From Ciona intestinalis (taxonomy: Eukaryota > Chordata > Ascidiacea > Phlebobranchia > Cionidae), in assembly GCF_000224145.3 (NCBI RefSeq), contig NW_004190347.2, forward strand, positions 443,685 to 507,684: a stretch of 64,000 bases of DNA. Direction: 5' to 3'. The notes under the pieces were generated by a model. It ran no database searches. It saw nothing but the letters and a program-made list of their open reading frames with translations, and was not told the origin of the DNA. Below are positions 54,005-64,000 of the stretch, piece by piece (within the stretch, counting starts at the first letter, position 1; every line of letters starts with the position of its first letter). Made by a program: the position numbers and the translations under genes.

Positions 54005-57000
54005 ATGAAACAAGTACGAAGAAATAGCGCTCGAAGGGCTAGTCGCAGATTTAACTATAGATACGATTTTCGCGCAATTAACGAACAGCAGGTAAGTCAG
54101 AGTTCAAATCCCATTTAAGTAACTAAATGGAATGGAGTTAAACATAGATTATTAGGTTTTATAAAATAAAGTCATGTCTGCTTATCCACACACTGTAATA
54201 GCTTCAGCAACTCGACTGTGGGCATGGGAGTGGCAACCGTGGATAAGTCACTCAAGTTCCCGGCTTCCCGCCCACGAGAATATAAATGACCAAACCAACC
54301 AAAAGTCATGCCTGCTTATCCACACACTGCAACTTTCATATAAATATACCCTTTAAAATATCATTTGTATTTTAGGTTGAAGACATCACATTAGAGTTTT
54401 TCTACAAACCTCATACGATAACTTTACTTCTAGTAATCGTTGTTTCACTTTTATACATCGTTACTACTAGGTAAGTAATTCAACATATGTAACTTAGTAT
54501 TTTGCTGCTTATCAGTTGTGTTTGTATATATGATACAGACTGTATTATAGGTTTAGCAAGTATACATATATAAAAGTATTATAGTGGTTGTATATATGAT
54601 AAGTATTGTGGGTTAGCAGCCATGCTTTTGTTGATACTTTTCCTCAAGTAGTTTTTATCCGTATCGTGTTTTAACAACTGTCGTTTTTCTGCTAATTCCC
54701 TTCTCTTATAATGCGGTGTTGTAGACATAGTTTAACATTGTTTTGGGGTAAATGGTATATAGAAAAATAAGAGACGAAAATATTTACTTTGTATAAAAAA
54801 CGTTAACCCAAAACTTTCATAACCTGTTTGTTTAAATATTTCAAAGAGAAAAGAATTTGTTTAATCATTAATCTTTACAGAGAAAAGAACAATCCCGACA
54901 GCAACATCTGGTTCGGTTTGGTCGCTGTGGTTTTCTTCTTCTCAGTTATCAGCGTCCTTGCTTTTCCGAACGGGCCATTCACTCGTCCCCACCCAGTGGT
55001 AAGTGTTTGTTGTTTCTATGCATGTTTCTGGTATGAAAAACGTAGTGTATTTCCAACGTTTCGTCTGTCATCCGTGAAGACTTTTAAATACATACGTTTT
55101 TATACCAGATGAGCAGTTGAACGAATATTTAGAAAAACTAAATTTATCGGCAACATCAGTTTATTCACCCTCAAGGGGAGTAAATAGTAAAAAAAGGCAT
55201 GCCCGTCACCCAAATTGCGGTTCGTGACCCCAAATTAGTAAAGAAACACTCGCATTTCTCTCTATATAGGGCAACCTCTGCTTATTGAATAAAGTTTTAA
55301 ACATAAAAGTGCGCCTATTTACGTCCCTGACACTCCATGTTCCTCAGGTATGGAGGATCATATTTGGTTTCAGCGTTCTTTACTTCTTATGTCTTGTGTT
55401 CCTATCTTTCCTTAACATGAAACAAGTTCGTAACCTGATGGAGTGGTTGGACCCAGGTATCATCCACGCTAAGAGGGAGGTTGATATGATTGAGGTAACT
55501 ACTGTAGGTGTAGGCGTAACTTTAGGGGTGCCCATGTGGTAAATCACTCCTATTTTTAAACGGGAGTCTTTTTAGTGCACCAGTTTTAGGCCTAAATCAG
55601 CCTTTTCACTGCTTTTGTCAATAAACAAAACTTATATAAACACAGGAGAAGCAGGGATAGTTAGACACACAATCCTGTAAAACTAATCTAACTTATTGGT
55701 TGTAATGTTTACTGATTAATGTACTGTAACAAATCCAGGGTTGGCTTGCCTACCCGCCACCCCAGGTTTGGTGCATATATTTTAGTAACAGCAGCAGGTT
55801 TAGACTTTTTCTTCAACCATAGGAATACGCAGTGAACTGTTCTGATATTTCAATGTCTCGGATTTATTCATGCCTGGATATTTTTGCGTTCGCACACTTT
55901 GCTGGGTGGGGGTTGAAAGCAATGTTGTTACGAAGTTATACCATGGCGTGGACGCTTAGTATCTTATGGGAGATGACAGAGGTAAGATGGATAAGTTTTA
56001 ACAATGTAGTAGGATGGGGGAAGATGAGACACCTTTAGCACATAATATCCAAATATCCTGACCGGTTTTAAACAATAACAACGGTCTATGGAAGTTGTGA
56101 GAATACGGTTTATAATTCTGTGCATTTTCTTTGTTTACTACCAAATGGAAAAAAAAAAGATGAGACACCTTTAGCACATAATATCCAAATATCCTGATCG
56201 TGTTTTAAACAATTAACAACGGTCTATGGAAGTCGTGAGAAAACGGTTTATAATTCTGTGCATTTTCTTTGTTTACTACCAAATGGAAAAAAAAATTAAA
56301 TAAAAAGATGTCTCCTCTCCTCCCACCCTACCGTATTTATTAAATGTTGATGTTTCAATGCAAACATGACAGCCTATATGCATGATATCAACAGCAATAG
56401 TTCTGTTTAAATAAAAACTGACGATGCCATTTAAGCAAAATATATTTCTCTTATTTTATACAATTGGCTGGACTTGATTTTTGTCTGTACGTTTTCGTAG
56501 CACCAGATCCTTACTTTTCTTAACGCCAGAATTAATTAACTCTGAGCACCAGATCAGGGTCAGGTCTGCGGAATTTATTACAGTTAACCTATGTTAACAT
56601 AAAAAAAACATCTGTAAAATTATTATACAGTTTTCATTTTAAAGATTCAAAGTTGCAGATCAAGATTTTCATATTAATACAAATGTTAATATATCTATTA
56701 TCTATCTTATTACATTAGCCTACTCCCTACTGTAGCAATACTGTCTGGTAAATAGATTAAGCTGCACTGTTAATTAATAAAAGCCTTAATTATTCATTAC
56801 ACTCATGGGTATTATATCAATTAACTGTGCATGGCAGTTTCCTTGCCCTTACTTATTTCCTTATGCTTATGCATGTAGGTGGGATTCCAATGTTTATTGG
56901 GCCAAAACAGACCTTTAATAATTGCTCCAACGCAGTGGTCGCTAATGTGTTGTTAAAATTATCAGTCATTCAAAAAAACAATTACTCACAAAGTTACATA

Positions 57001-60000
57001 CGTGGTAACTCATAAGCGGGCACGAGGTGTATGAAACAGAACACCCGTGTTATAACGACTGTCGTTGCCCCACCATGAGAGGATAAATAAGTTACATACG
57101 TGGTAACTTGTAAGCGGGCGCAAGTTGTATGAAACAGAACACCTATGTTATAACGAATGTTGTTGCCCCATGTGCGCAAAAATAAATAGGTTAAACACCT
57201 ATTAATGACACTACAAACATTTTTTCCATTACTTCAACTTTATCACTCCCCAACATTCCCCATCCAGTTGTTCTTCATGCACTTACTCCCTAACTTCCAA
57301 GAATGTTGGTGGGACCAGGTGATACTTGATGTTATAATATGCAACGGGGTGGGTATATGGGTTGGAATGAAGGTGTGTGGGTTCTTGGAGATGAGGGAAT
57401 ATAGATGGGAGTCCATTAAGTAAGTGGTCAACTGTTGGTTGTTTTTGGCTTTATATCTAGTATTATTGTGTGTATTTTTTTATCTGGCGTAACTGTAGAG
57501 TAAAATTTTATATCCGGCATCACTGGTTTTAAATTTTCATCTGGCATCACTGGTTTTAAATTTTACATCTGGCATCACTGAATTTGGATTTTTTATTTGG
57601 TAAATTGGTATCACTATAAATGACATCAAGCCAGTCTAACTGAGTAAAAATATACTCAGTACTAGGGATGTGCCGATCCGAGCCCGAACTCAAAAGCTCG
57701 TGCCCCAGTATTTATTCGTTATATGTATAACTGTATGTTCAAGCTACTCTAAACCCCCTCCCCCACAAGCTACTTTAACCCCCCCACCCACAGAGACATC
57801 CACACGACATCAGGAAAGTTACAGCGAGCCGCGATGCAATTCATGCCCGCAAAGTTAAGCCCTGTGCGTTGGTTGGATCCAAACTCAAGTATAATGAGGG
57901 TGGTGGGAGTCTATATACTACTAACTACTTTTATGGTGAGTCTATATATTATTGGGAGTCTATAAGGGCATGCATGTACAATACACGAAAAGGGAACGTC
58001 AGTCATGGGTTTGTTGAGTTTATTATGACGGATTAGTAAAGATTAGAAAATAATGTGTGTTTCTGACCAGTATTTGTCCATTGTTGTGTCATAGTGGTTA
58101 GTGTGCCGCCACTAGCCCAAAAGTTATAGGTTCAAGGTTTGTCCCTGCTACCATTATTGCTGTGTTTCCTTGGGCAAGATATTTTTTACAAACCCCAGTT
58201 GTCACTATTGGGTTTTCCTGTCATTGCCCCGCCAAGCTAGGATAAATAAGTTACATACGTGGTAACTCGTAAGCAGGCATGAGGTGTATGAAACAGAACA
58301 CTTGTGTTATAACAACTGTCATTGCCCCGCTATGCGATGATAAATAAGTTACATACATGGTAACTTGTAAGCTGACACGAGGTGTATGAAACAGAACACC
58401 CATGTTATAACGACTGTTGTTGCCCCGCCATGCAAGGATAAATAAGTTACATACACAGTGATACACTAATAAATGTAACGTATACCACCAAATCTCTGTC
58501 ATCCGCAGTTAAGCGAACTGAACACTTTCTTCTTAAAACATTTCCTGAGATATCCATCGAGTCACTTGTTTTGTTGGGGAAGAATATTATTAATTGGGAT
58601 TATATCAGCTCCTTCATTAAGGTTGGTCGTTGATCCTAAACTTATGTTAAAGGTTTGTTTGCAAATGTTATTTACCTCTACTGCTTACATAAGTTAAGCG
58701 CCCAACAATGTGTTTTTAAAGTTTTGTTTTATCTTACATAAGTGAAGTACCACAGCCATTTCAAACACATAGTATACCATGGAATCTGGGATTATTCTAG
58801 GCTAGATTTGGCCCATTTTTACACCCAGGGTGCCTCAACTGACCAGTGACAACTGAGGTGGACCAATGGCTGTTCGGTTACGATGTATGCAAGCCCCGTG
58901 GTAAAAGTACCGGGGTGTTGAGACTAAATTAAACATGGATTTACATATCAGCACATAATTTAAACATGTCCTTTGTATTTTATTATTGCAGACAATATTA
59001 CGTTTATCTCACTGACACTCGATGCAAGAGAGTTGGAACGCAAACATGGGTTTATGTGTAAGTAATATGTAACAAATCTTTTATTTATCTCTCTGCTTGT
59101 TTCGTTGTTTGTATAGACCAGTGCCCTTTAACCTTTTTGGGGTTGGTGAACCCCTAAAGTTGTTGAGACGAACTCATGCACCCCTGATTGCTTTAACGTA
59201 AAGCTAATGACGTCATCAAGGAGAAATGCGTACGAGAATAAGTTCCTGTTTAGTCGAAAAGCACCGCTGATCAAGATCATTAGGAATATGTGGTTTGCGG
59301 TTAAAGAAAAGACTAGTTTCGCAATTCCCAGTGATGCAAGATATAGAATTCATATAAAAAAAACTATAGGAAAGTGGCTGAATTTGTTAAAAATGTTCAA
59401 AACTTAATATTATTGCTGAAAATTGTTGAAGTCTGTGATGCACCCTTGTATACTCTTTTGCACTAATGCACCCCTGGCATATTTTGGTGCACCCTAGGGT
59501 GCACCGTGCACACCGGTTGAAGAGCACTGGTATAGACATCTAACAGCAGGGTAAAATCTGTTTTATGCTTAAAACTTAGATGCTGAAACATGATGTCAAC
59601 CATGTTTTTTACATTAGACACGCATTACGTTGCACCTATGTAGTTAACCTTTTCATAACTTCTATTATGACATCACACAGAGCCATTGTTTGCGTTGAAA
59701 CAATCGTTTCATTAAAGTTTGGTGCCGAAGAATTCACGCGAACACAAATACAGAACGTTGTTGGTTGGGTTGTAGTTACTGTAAGTATATTGTGGTGATA
59801 TAGGCGCGTATAGGGGGGTGTGTGGGGTGCGTTTTAACCCCTTTTGGTGTGTTTAGAAAATATAGGTTACTGGTACGCAGGATTCCCGTTTATAACCAAT
59901 TAAATCGCTCTGTTCCATTATGATGACAACGTATTTCTATAAGACTCCCGTCCAAGCACTTTACAAGTCGCGTTAACCCCTAACAAGTCGCGTTAACCCC

Positions 60001-61465
60001 TAACCGAAGCGTAACACAGCGATTTCATTGTTTATATTCGGGAATGCTGCATACCAGTAACATGTACTTTCTAAACACACAAAAAGAACTTCGGGGTAAA
60101 CGTGTTTCCAGATATACTTAAAAAATATCTAATTTTCTGATATTTTTTTAAAAACTTTTTTAAAGTTATAAGCATTGTACTTTTGCTATTATATAAATAT
60201 ACAAAGTATTTTTTTACTCAGAATAATATCGTTAGGTAATAACTAATAATACTTGTTATGACATCACAATACCCATAGTTACCAACAATACCCCCCACAG
60301 ATGTTGATGACGTTGTTCTGTCTCTATCTTATGGTCATGTTGACTAGGTGGGGTTATAATAAGGTTAGTGTTTGTTTTATATCGGTATCATGTGTGTTGT
60401 TTATCCATGTTTGTTTGTGTACCGTTACACAGTGTTTAAAGTGCACGCCTCTGGGCTAGAGGTTATGGGTTCAAGGCTCGATGTTACTATCATTGTTGGC
60501 GTATGTGTCCTTGCGCAAGACCTTTAACCGCAATTGCACCAACCCAGTGATCAATAATGAGTTGTTAAACGTCAGTCATATACACCGCAAAACAATCACC
60601 CACAAAGTTACATACGTGGTAACTCTCAAGCGGGCACGAAATGTATGAAACAGAACACCTGTGTTATAACGACTGTCGTTGCCCCGCCATGCGAGGATAA
60701 ATAAGTTACATACGTGGTAACTCTCAAGCAGGCACGAGGTGTATGAAACAGAACACCTGTGTTATAACGACTGTCGTTGCCCCGCCATGCGAGGATAAAT
60801 AAGTTACATACGTGGTAACTCTCAAGCAGGCACGAGGTGTATGAAACAGAACACCTGTGTTATAACGACTGTCGTTGCCCCGCCATGCGAGGATAAATAA
60901 GTTACATACGTGGTAACTCTCAAGCAGGCACGAGGTGTATGAAACAGAACACCTGTGTTATAACGACTGTCGTTGCCCCGCCATGCGAGGATAAATAAGT
61001 TACATACGTGGTAACTCTCAAGCAGGCACGAGGTGTATGAAACAGAACACCTGTGTTATAACGACTGTCGTTGCCCCGCCATGCGAGGATAAATAAGTTA
61101 CATACGTGGTAACTCTCAAGCAGGCACGAGGTGTATGAAACAGAACACCTGTGTTATAATGACTGTCGTTGCCCCGCCATGCGAGGATAAATAAGTTACA
61201 TAGATTCAGTAACTCTCAAGCTGACAGGAGCATGAGGTATAACACTACATTGCAGGAGATTGAAGTTTACGACGGCCATTTATCCGGCCCTGAATTCCCT
61301 GCCATGATATTGAAGCCATTGTCTAAGTACGGTAGGCCCTCGTGTGGTGAGAGTGACCATGATTCGAGTGACGGGGACGAGGACAATGACAGTAGCGGGG
61401 ATTTGAATAATTCAATCACTAGGAGGACTAGAGGGCAAAATGGAAATCACGCAAAAATTCAATAA
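54005..61465 (+). CDS. PTDSS1: Phosphatidylserine synthase (base-exchange type)
   Basis: A predicted 483-residue multi-pass ER enzyme (human PTDSS1 473) that swaps serine into the head group of existing phospholipids. Exons: 54005-54091, 54376-54470, 54881-54998, 55348-55494, 55823-55981, 57268-57419, 57794-57935, 58509-58621, 58992-59057, 59681-59780, 60301-60363, 61256-61465; phases agree. [20 protein letters not shown] is the first membrane segment. [62 protein letters not shown] and [15 protein letters not shown] follow as in vertebrates. The acidic and Asn residues reported as essential in mammalian PSS1 (E197, E200, N209, E212, D216, D221, N226) all have counterparts in the exon 5-6 segment. 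Similarity favours PTDSS1, but it may be the single ancestor of PTDSS1 and PTDSS2. The tail after residue about 415 is acidic, serine-rich and diverged. The last acceptor (TTGCAG) lies just beyond the 98-bp array. Confidence 0.93.
54174..54345. repeat. Dispersed 132-bp unit, inverted copy
   Basis: The unit is bounded by a direct repeat of CTGCTTATCCACACACTG, as expected for one full monomer plus the start of the next. Confidence 0.83.
56009..56332. mobile_element. TIR MITE with internal partial duplication
   Basis: The body from GATGAGACACC to CTACCAAATGGAAA is present twice in tandem between one pair of ends. The element is thus about 325 bp rather than about 180 bp. It lies in intron 5 of the phosphatidylserine synthase gene. 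Confidence 0.85.
56990..57190. repeat. 98-bp family, two units
   Basis: Two copies in intron 5 of the phosphatidylserine synthase gene, preceded from about 56915 by the SINE body (AATTGCTCCAACGCAGTGG). Further units lie at 58240-58455 in intron 7 of the same gene. Confidence 0.87.
59119..59529. mobile_element. hAT-type MITE nested in another repeat
   Basis: The element runs from CAGTGCCCTTTAACC to GGTTGAAGAGCACTG (inverted, about 13 of 15 matching). It is bounded by the perfect 8-bp duplication GTATAGAC at 59111-59118 and 59530-59537. The flanks rejoin as TTGTTTGTATAGAC followed by TCTAACAGCAGGGTAAAA, a repeat also seen uninterrupted near 6975-7010. It is 411 bp and lies in intron 9 of the phosphatidylserine synthase gene. 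The 66-codon open frame inside shows no recognisable domain. Confidence 0.9.
60428..60606 (+). repeat. tRNA-like SINE head joined to a 98-bp array
   Basis: The segment starts near ACACAGTG, holds a box-B-like GGGTTCAAGGCTC, then the shared body GGCGTATGTGTCCTTG and CAACCCAGTG, and runs straight into the 98-bp unit after ATCACCCACAAA. Similar heads occur at about 48847-49000, 58083-58215 and 18485-18600, and inverted at about 38215-38360, 50575-50760 and 52370-52530. The box A and box B resemblance suggests a tRNA-derived Pol III promoter; that origin is inference. Confidence 0.65.
60607..61200. repeat. 98-bp tandem array, six nearly identical copies
   Basis: GTTACATACGTGG recurs at 60607, 60705, 60803, 60901, 60999 and 61097, an exact 98-bp period, and the next unit begins at 61195 where the match breaks off. 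Copies differ by only a few bases. Each junction contains the imperfect palindrome GTTACATACGTGGTAAC. The array fills most of the last intron of the phosphatidylserine synthase gene and ends about 55 bases before the final exon. Confidence 0.96.
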
Positions 61466-62310
61466 TTATAAATAAACGAATGACATCATAATGACCTTTG
61501 TGACATCATTGTTGCTAAATAATCATCACAAATTAAATCTGCTAAAAATGTCAAACAAAATCTTTAAAAACGCAATAATAATATTTGGAGTTTTTTTGCT
61601 GGCTGCACATAAAAATAGTTCTTAAATTTAAGCTGTATTTAGTGAAAAGTACAAACTTTTTTTTATTTTGTTGTGAAACTGAAAAAGCCCTACTCTGTGC
61701 TCTGGTAATTGTTAGTTACAAATTATTTCTTCTTTTTAAATTTTACATGTTCGTATTTTATTCTGGTCACATTTTGCTTGCGTTGGTTTTAAATTTAGTT
61801 ACCTTGTGTGTGCGGAAAATGTATGACCTAAATTATTGTGGTTAACTTATTGTTTTTCCTAATCGGCCCAAATTAATGTGAATTTTTGTTTTGAATTGTC
61901 AGCAATTTATACTATGGTTTTCAATTCTCTGATTTTATCGCAGTACTATGGTGTTTTACCTTTGACAATGACATTGCATATAGGTATTTTAAATAATAAG
62001 CCAACTCTGGCTTCAGTCCCTTGCTGTGCCTCACCCATATAGAATAGAATGTGCATATACAATGTTGGGGTAGTGAGCCAACTCTGGGCTAAATCCCAGG
62101 TCCCATGGCATGCCTCACTGTAGAACCTCACCCATATAAAACAAATTGTTTTTTTTTGCTGTCAATTCAGCATTTCTGTCAACAAAACAATAACCCTTAA
62201 TTTTTTTGTGTTAAATGTTGTGAGTTTGTAATCTTTTCATGTAAGTTCTGTGTGGTTCGTCGCTCTCTAGTATTTAACATTCAAACTTTGTTTCAGACAC
62301 ATAGGTTAGT
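61466..62310. other. Intergenic region PTDSS-mutarotase
   Basis: AATAAA at 61471-61476 may serve the phosphatidylserine synthase transcript. One and a half 97-bp family units lie near 61990-62150. The long frame at 61585-61845 is hydrophobic AT-rich sequence without a domain. No other gene seen. Confidence 0.55.
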
Positions 62311-63012
62311 ATGGCTTGCCCTGCCAAACGATACGGTTCTGTTATCAGATTGAACGAGGACAAAGTAGAAGAGTATAAGAAGCTTCATGCTCAGGTTTGG
62401 CCAGGTGTGTTGGCTCGTCTTGAACAAAGTAATGTCCGTAACTACACCATATATCACTGTAAGGAGCTGGGGTTGTTGTTTTCACATATGGAATATATTG
62501 GAAGTGATTTTGCTGCGGATATGAAAGCTGTGGCTGATGATCCGATTACTAAGGATTGGTGGAAGGTGAGGTTGCGCAGGTGGATGGTTTGTATTTGTGC
62601 ATGGCGGGGCAACAGTCGATATAACACGGGTGTTTTGTTTCATACACCTTGTGCCCGCCTGCAAGTTACCACGTATGTAACTTATTTATCCTCACATGGC
62701 GGGGTAATGACAGTCGTTATAACACGAGTAAACAGCGACAGTGTGTGTTACATACGTGGTAACTTATAAGCGGGTATGAGGTGTATGAAACAAAACACGC
62801 GTGTTATATTCACTGTTGTCCCCCAACTATAGATAAACAAGTTTTACCCATCAATCATAACCCCACTATAACTATTATAACAGGTTTGCGAGCCGTGTCA
62901 AACCCCGTTATCATGGGAAGGTCCTCCACCATCAAAGGGAGGTAAAGGGGAATGGTGGAAACCAATGGACGAATGTTTTCATGACGGACATCCAGCAACC
63001 TCTTATAAATAA
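62311..63012 (+). CDS. L-rhamnose mutarotase-like protein (RhaM family)
   Basis: A predicted 127-residue dimeric alpha/beta-barrel protein in two exons, 62311-62565 and 62884-63012 (phase 0). Bacterial RhaM interconverts rhamnose anomers. Shared features: EEYKKLHAQVWPGV with Y22 and H26 matching the catalytic Tyr/His segment of RhaM, RNYTIYH, LLFSHMEY, and the WWK (83-85) that ends the first exon. The second exon adds a tail of about 42 residues (PPPSKGGKGEWWKPMDECFH) with a second WWK, longer than in bacterial RhaM. Eukaryotic members have no settled substrate, so the sugar is unknown. A GTTTCAG acceptor lies 14 bases before the ATG. The 318-bp intron is largely 98-bp repeat units. Confidence 0.88.
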
Positions 63013-63259
63013 AAATTTAGGTATAAATTTGGACTAATGTAAAAATATAAAATTTAATTTTAAAATCTTTAACTAAATCCTAATTGAAGTAACAAGCATA
63101 GCAGATGTAAAACTATTGTCTGTGAAATTGCCCAAAATGAAATTAATCTGTTTTTTACTTTTTTTTATCACTTTGATTCATAAGAGTTTCTGATATATAA
63201 TTGTCAGCATACCAGTATAACAAGTTGTCCACTATTGCCTGTATTTGCCTAAAACCAAG

Positions 63260-63425
63260 TTAAGGTGGCTGTACACAGTATCCGGAATTCGTCCGTTTTG
63301 TCTGTTTTGTCCGGATTTCGATGCCGCATGCGGAATTGGATGGGATTTTGCATACGAATTCGCAGGGTTTGCATACGATTTCGCATGCGAATTCGCACAC
63401 CGGATACTGTGTACAGCCACCTTAA
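63260..63425. mobile_element. TTAA-bounded MITE with long inverted ends
   Basis: It starts TTAAGGTGGCTGTACACAG and ends with the exact inverse CTGTGTACAGCCACCTTAA; the match extends through TATCCGG for about 26 bp per arm. The interior repeats GCATACGAATTCGCA-like words. A TTAA duplication suggests a piggyBac-like or other TTAA-targeting mobiliser. It carries no transposase. Confidence 0.9.
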
Positions 63426-63709
63426 GTTTTTTTATCTAATTAATATTATTTCACTTTAGTTCGGCATTTAATATTGTGGCCAATTTATTGCAGCAACAAA
63501 ACTAATTCGTTGTTTCTGTCTTATTTCTTCTCAGTTGCAGTAATTATTGCTTTGGAATTTTTTTCATTTAAGTTTTTTTTATAATTTTTTTTATTCCAAA
63601 TTTAGTTTTATCGCGATTAGTCACCCATTTGTTCCCCTGACATACTATTGTGATGTCATTAGTGCAATTATCGTATATTATTCTGCTTTGTGTTAACAGT
63701 TACTGTATA

Positions 63710-63890
63710 GTAGGGTGGGGGAAGATGGGAAACCTTTAGCACATAATATCCAAATATCCTGATCGTGTTTTAAACAACGGTCTATGGGAGTTGCGAGAAT
63801 ACGGTTTTAAAAATCTTTGAATGTTCTTTGTTTACTACCATATGGGACGAGAAAATAGAATGAAAAGGTGTCCCATCTTCCCCCACTTTA
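63710..63890. mobile_element. TIR MITE, subfamily A
   Basis: The left end GTAGGGTGGGGGAAGATG pairs with CATCTTCCCCCAC. It is intergenic, downstream of the mutarotase gene. Confidence 0.88.
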
Positions 63891-64000
63891 ATATATAATT
63901 GTGTTTGCCAACTCAACCTTGGTGTTGCAAAGTTTCATTCAAGATGTAGAATATAATTCAATAAAGATTTACAAAGTATATTATGGTGAACACAGTGTCA

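Larger units (their letters stand above)
63013..64000. other. 3' flank with two MITEs
   Basis: Downstream of the mutarotase gene there is AT-rich sequence, the TTAA MITE and a subfamily A MITE. No coding signal is seen up to the window end. Confidence 0.55.

Noticed and set aside
60607-61200. CRISPR-like regular repeats
   Set aside because: The units are contiguous 98-bp tandem copies without unique spacers, in an intron of an animal gene.
61169-61255. N-terminal extension of the final PTDSS exon
   Set aside because: The upstream residues come from the 98-bp repeat unit; the CAG at 61253-61255 is the phase-compatible acceptor.
61585-61845. Hydrophobic 86-residue frame
   Set aside because: AT-rich sequence gives Phe/Leu-rich peptides by composition; no start context or homology.

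Overview
This window looks like nuclear DNA of a tunicate, most probably a Ciona species. The basis is inference: animal proteins of deuterostome type, AT-rich sequence, compact genes with many short GT-AG introns next to single-exon genes, and dense short dispersed repeats. No reference genome could be consulted. I found nine genes with recognisable full-length products, one uncertain cluster of small exons, one 50-base assembly gap, and many non-autonomous repeats. I saw no viral or LTR element, no rRNA gene, no convincing tRNA gene and no CRISPR array.

Layout. 1-7169 has no recognisable gene and holds repeats. 7170-17041 (+) is a 13-exon sugar/inositol transporter like SLC2A13 (HMIT), with a PSI-like cysteine-rich loop. 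Its last two exons appear again at 17465-18349 after a run of N, best read as the other haplotype left unmerged. 19885-28695 (-) is UTP20, with about 87% of the protein in one 7-kb exon. 29563-32539 (-) holds three intronless genes: MTHFS, POLR3K and an HSD17B10-like dehydrogenase whose catalytic lysine is a serine. 32540-36965 holds a hAT-type MITE and splice-flanked, charged mini-exons of an unidentified minus-strand gene. 36966-42955 (-) is a 12-exon ASTE1 (asteroid, FEN1-like) gene packed with the palindrome TGACGTCA. 43947-45053 (-) is an intronless EEIG1/FAM102 protein. 46203-52941 (+) is PSMC3 (Rpt5) in 12 exons. 54005-61465 (+) is a phosphatidylserine synthase in 12 exons. 62311-63012 (+) is a two-exon RhaM-type mutarotase.

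The genes are unrelated housekeeping functions (ribosome biogenesis, Pol III, folate, proteasome, phospholipid and sugar metabolism). They do not form a pathway. The distinctive content is the repeat landscape. A 98-bp unit occurs singly, in tandem, and as the tail of a tRNA-like SINE. A 97-bp unit forms higher-order arrays in introns. A roughly 180-bp terminal-inverted-repeat MITE has two subfamilies. Two hAT-type MITEs have perfect 8-bp target duplications, and one TTAA MITE has near-perfect long inverted ends. I did not find a clearly new biological system. The best leads are the YxxxS dehydrogenase, the TGACGTCA concentration across ASTE1 exons and introns, the mini-exon cluster and the SINE/98-bp composite.
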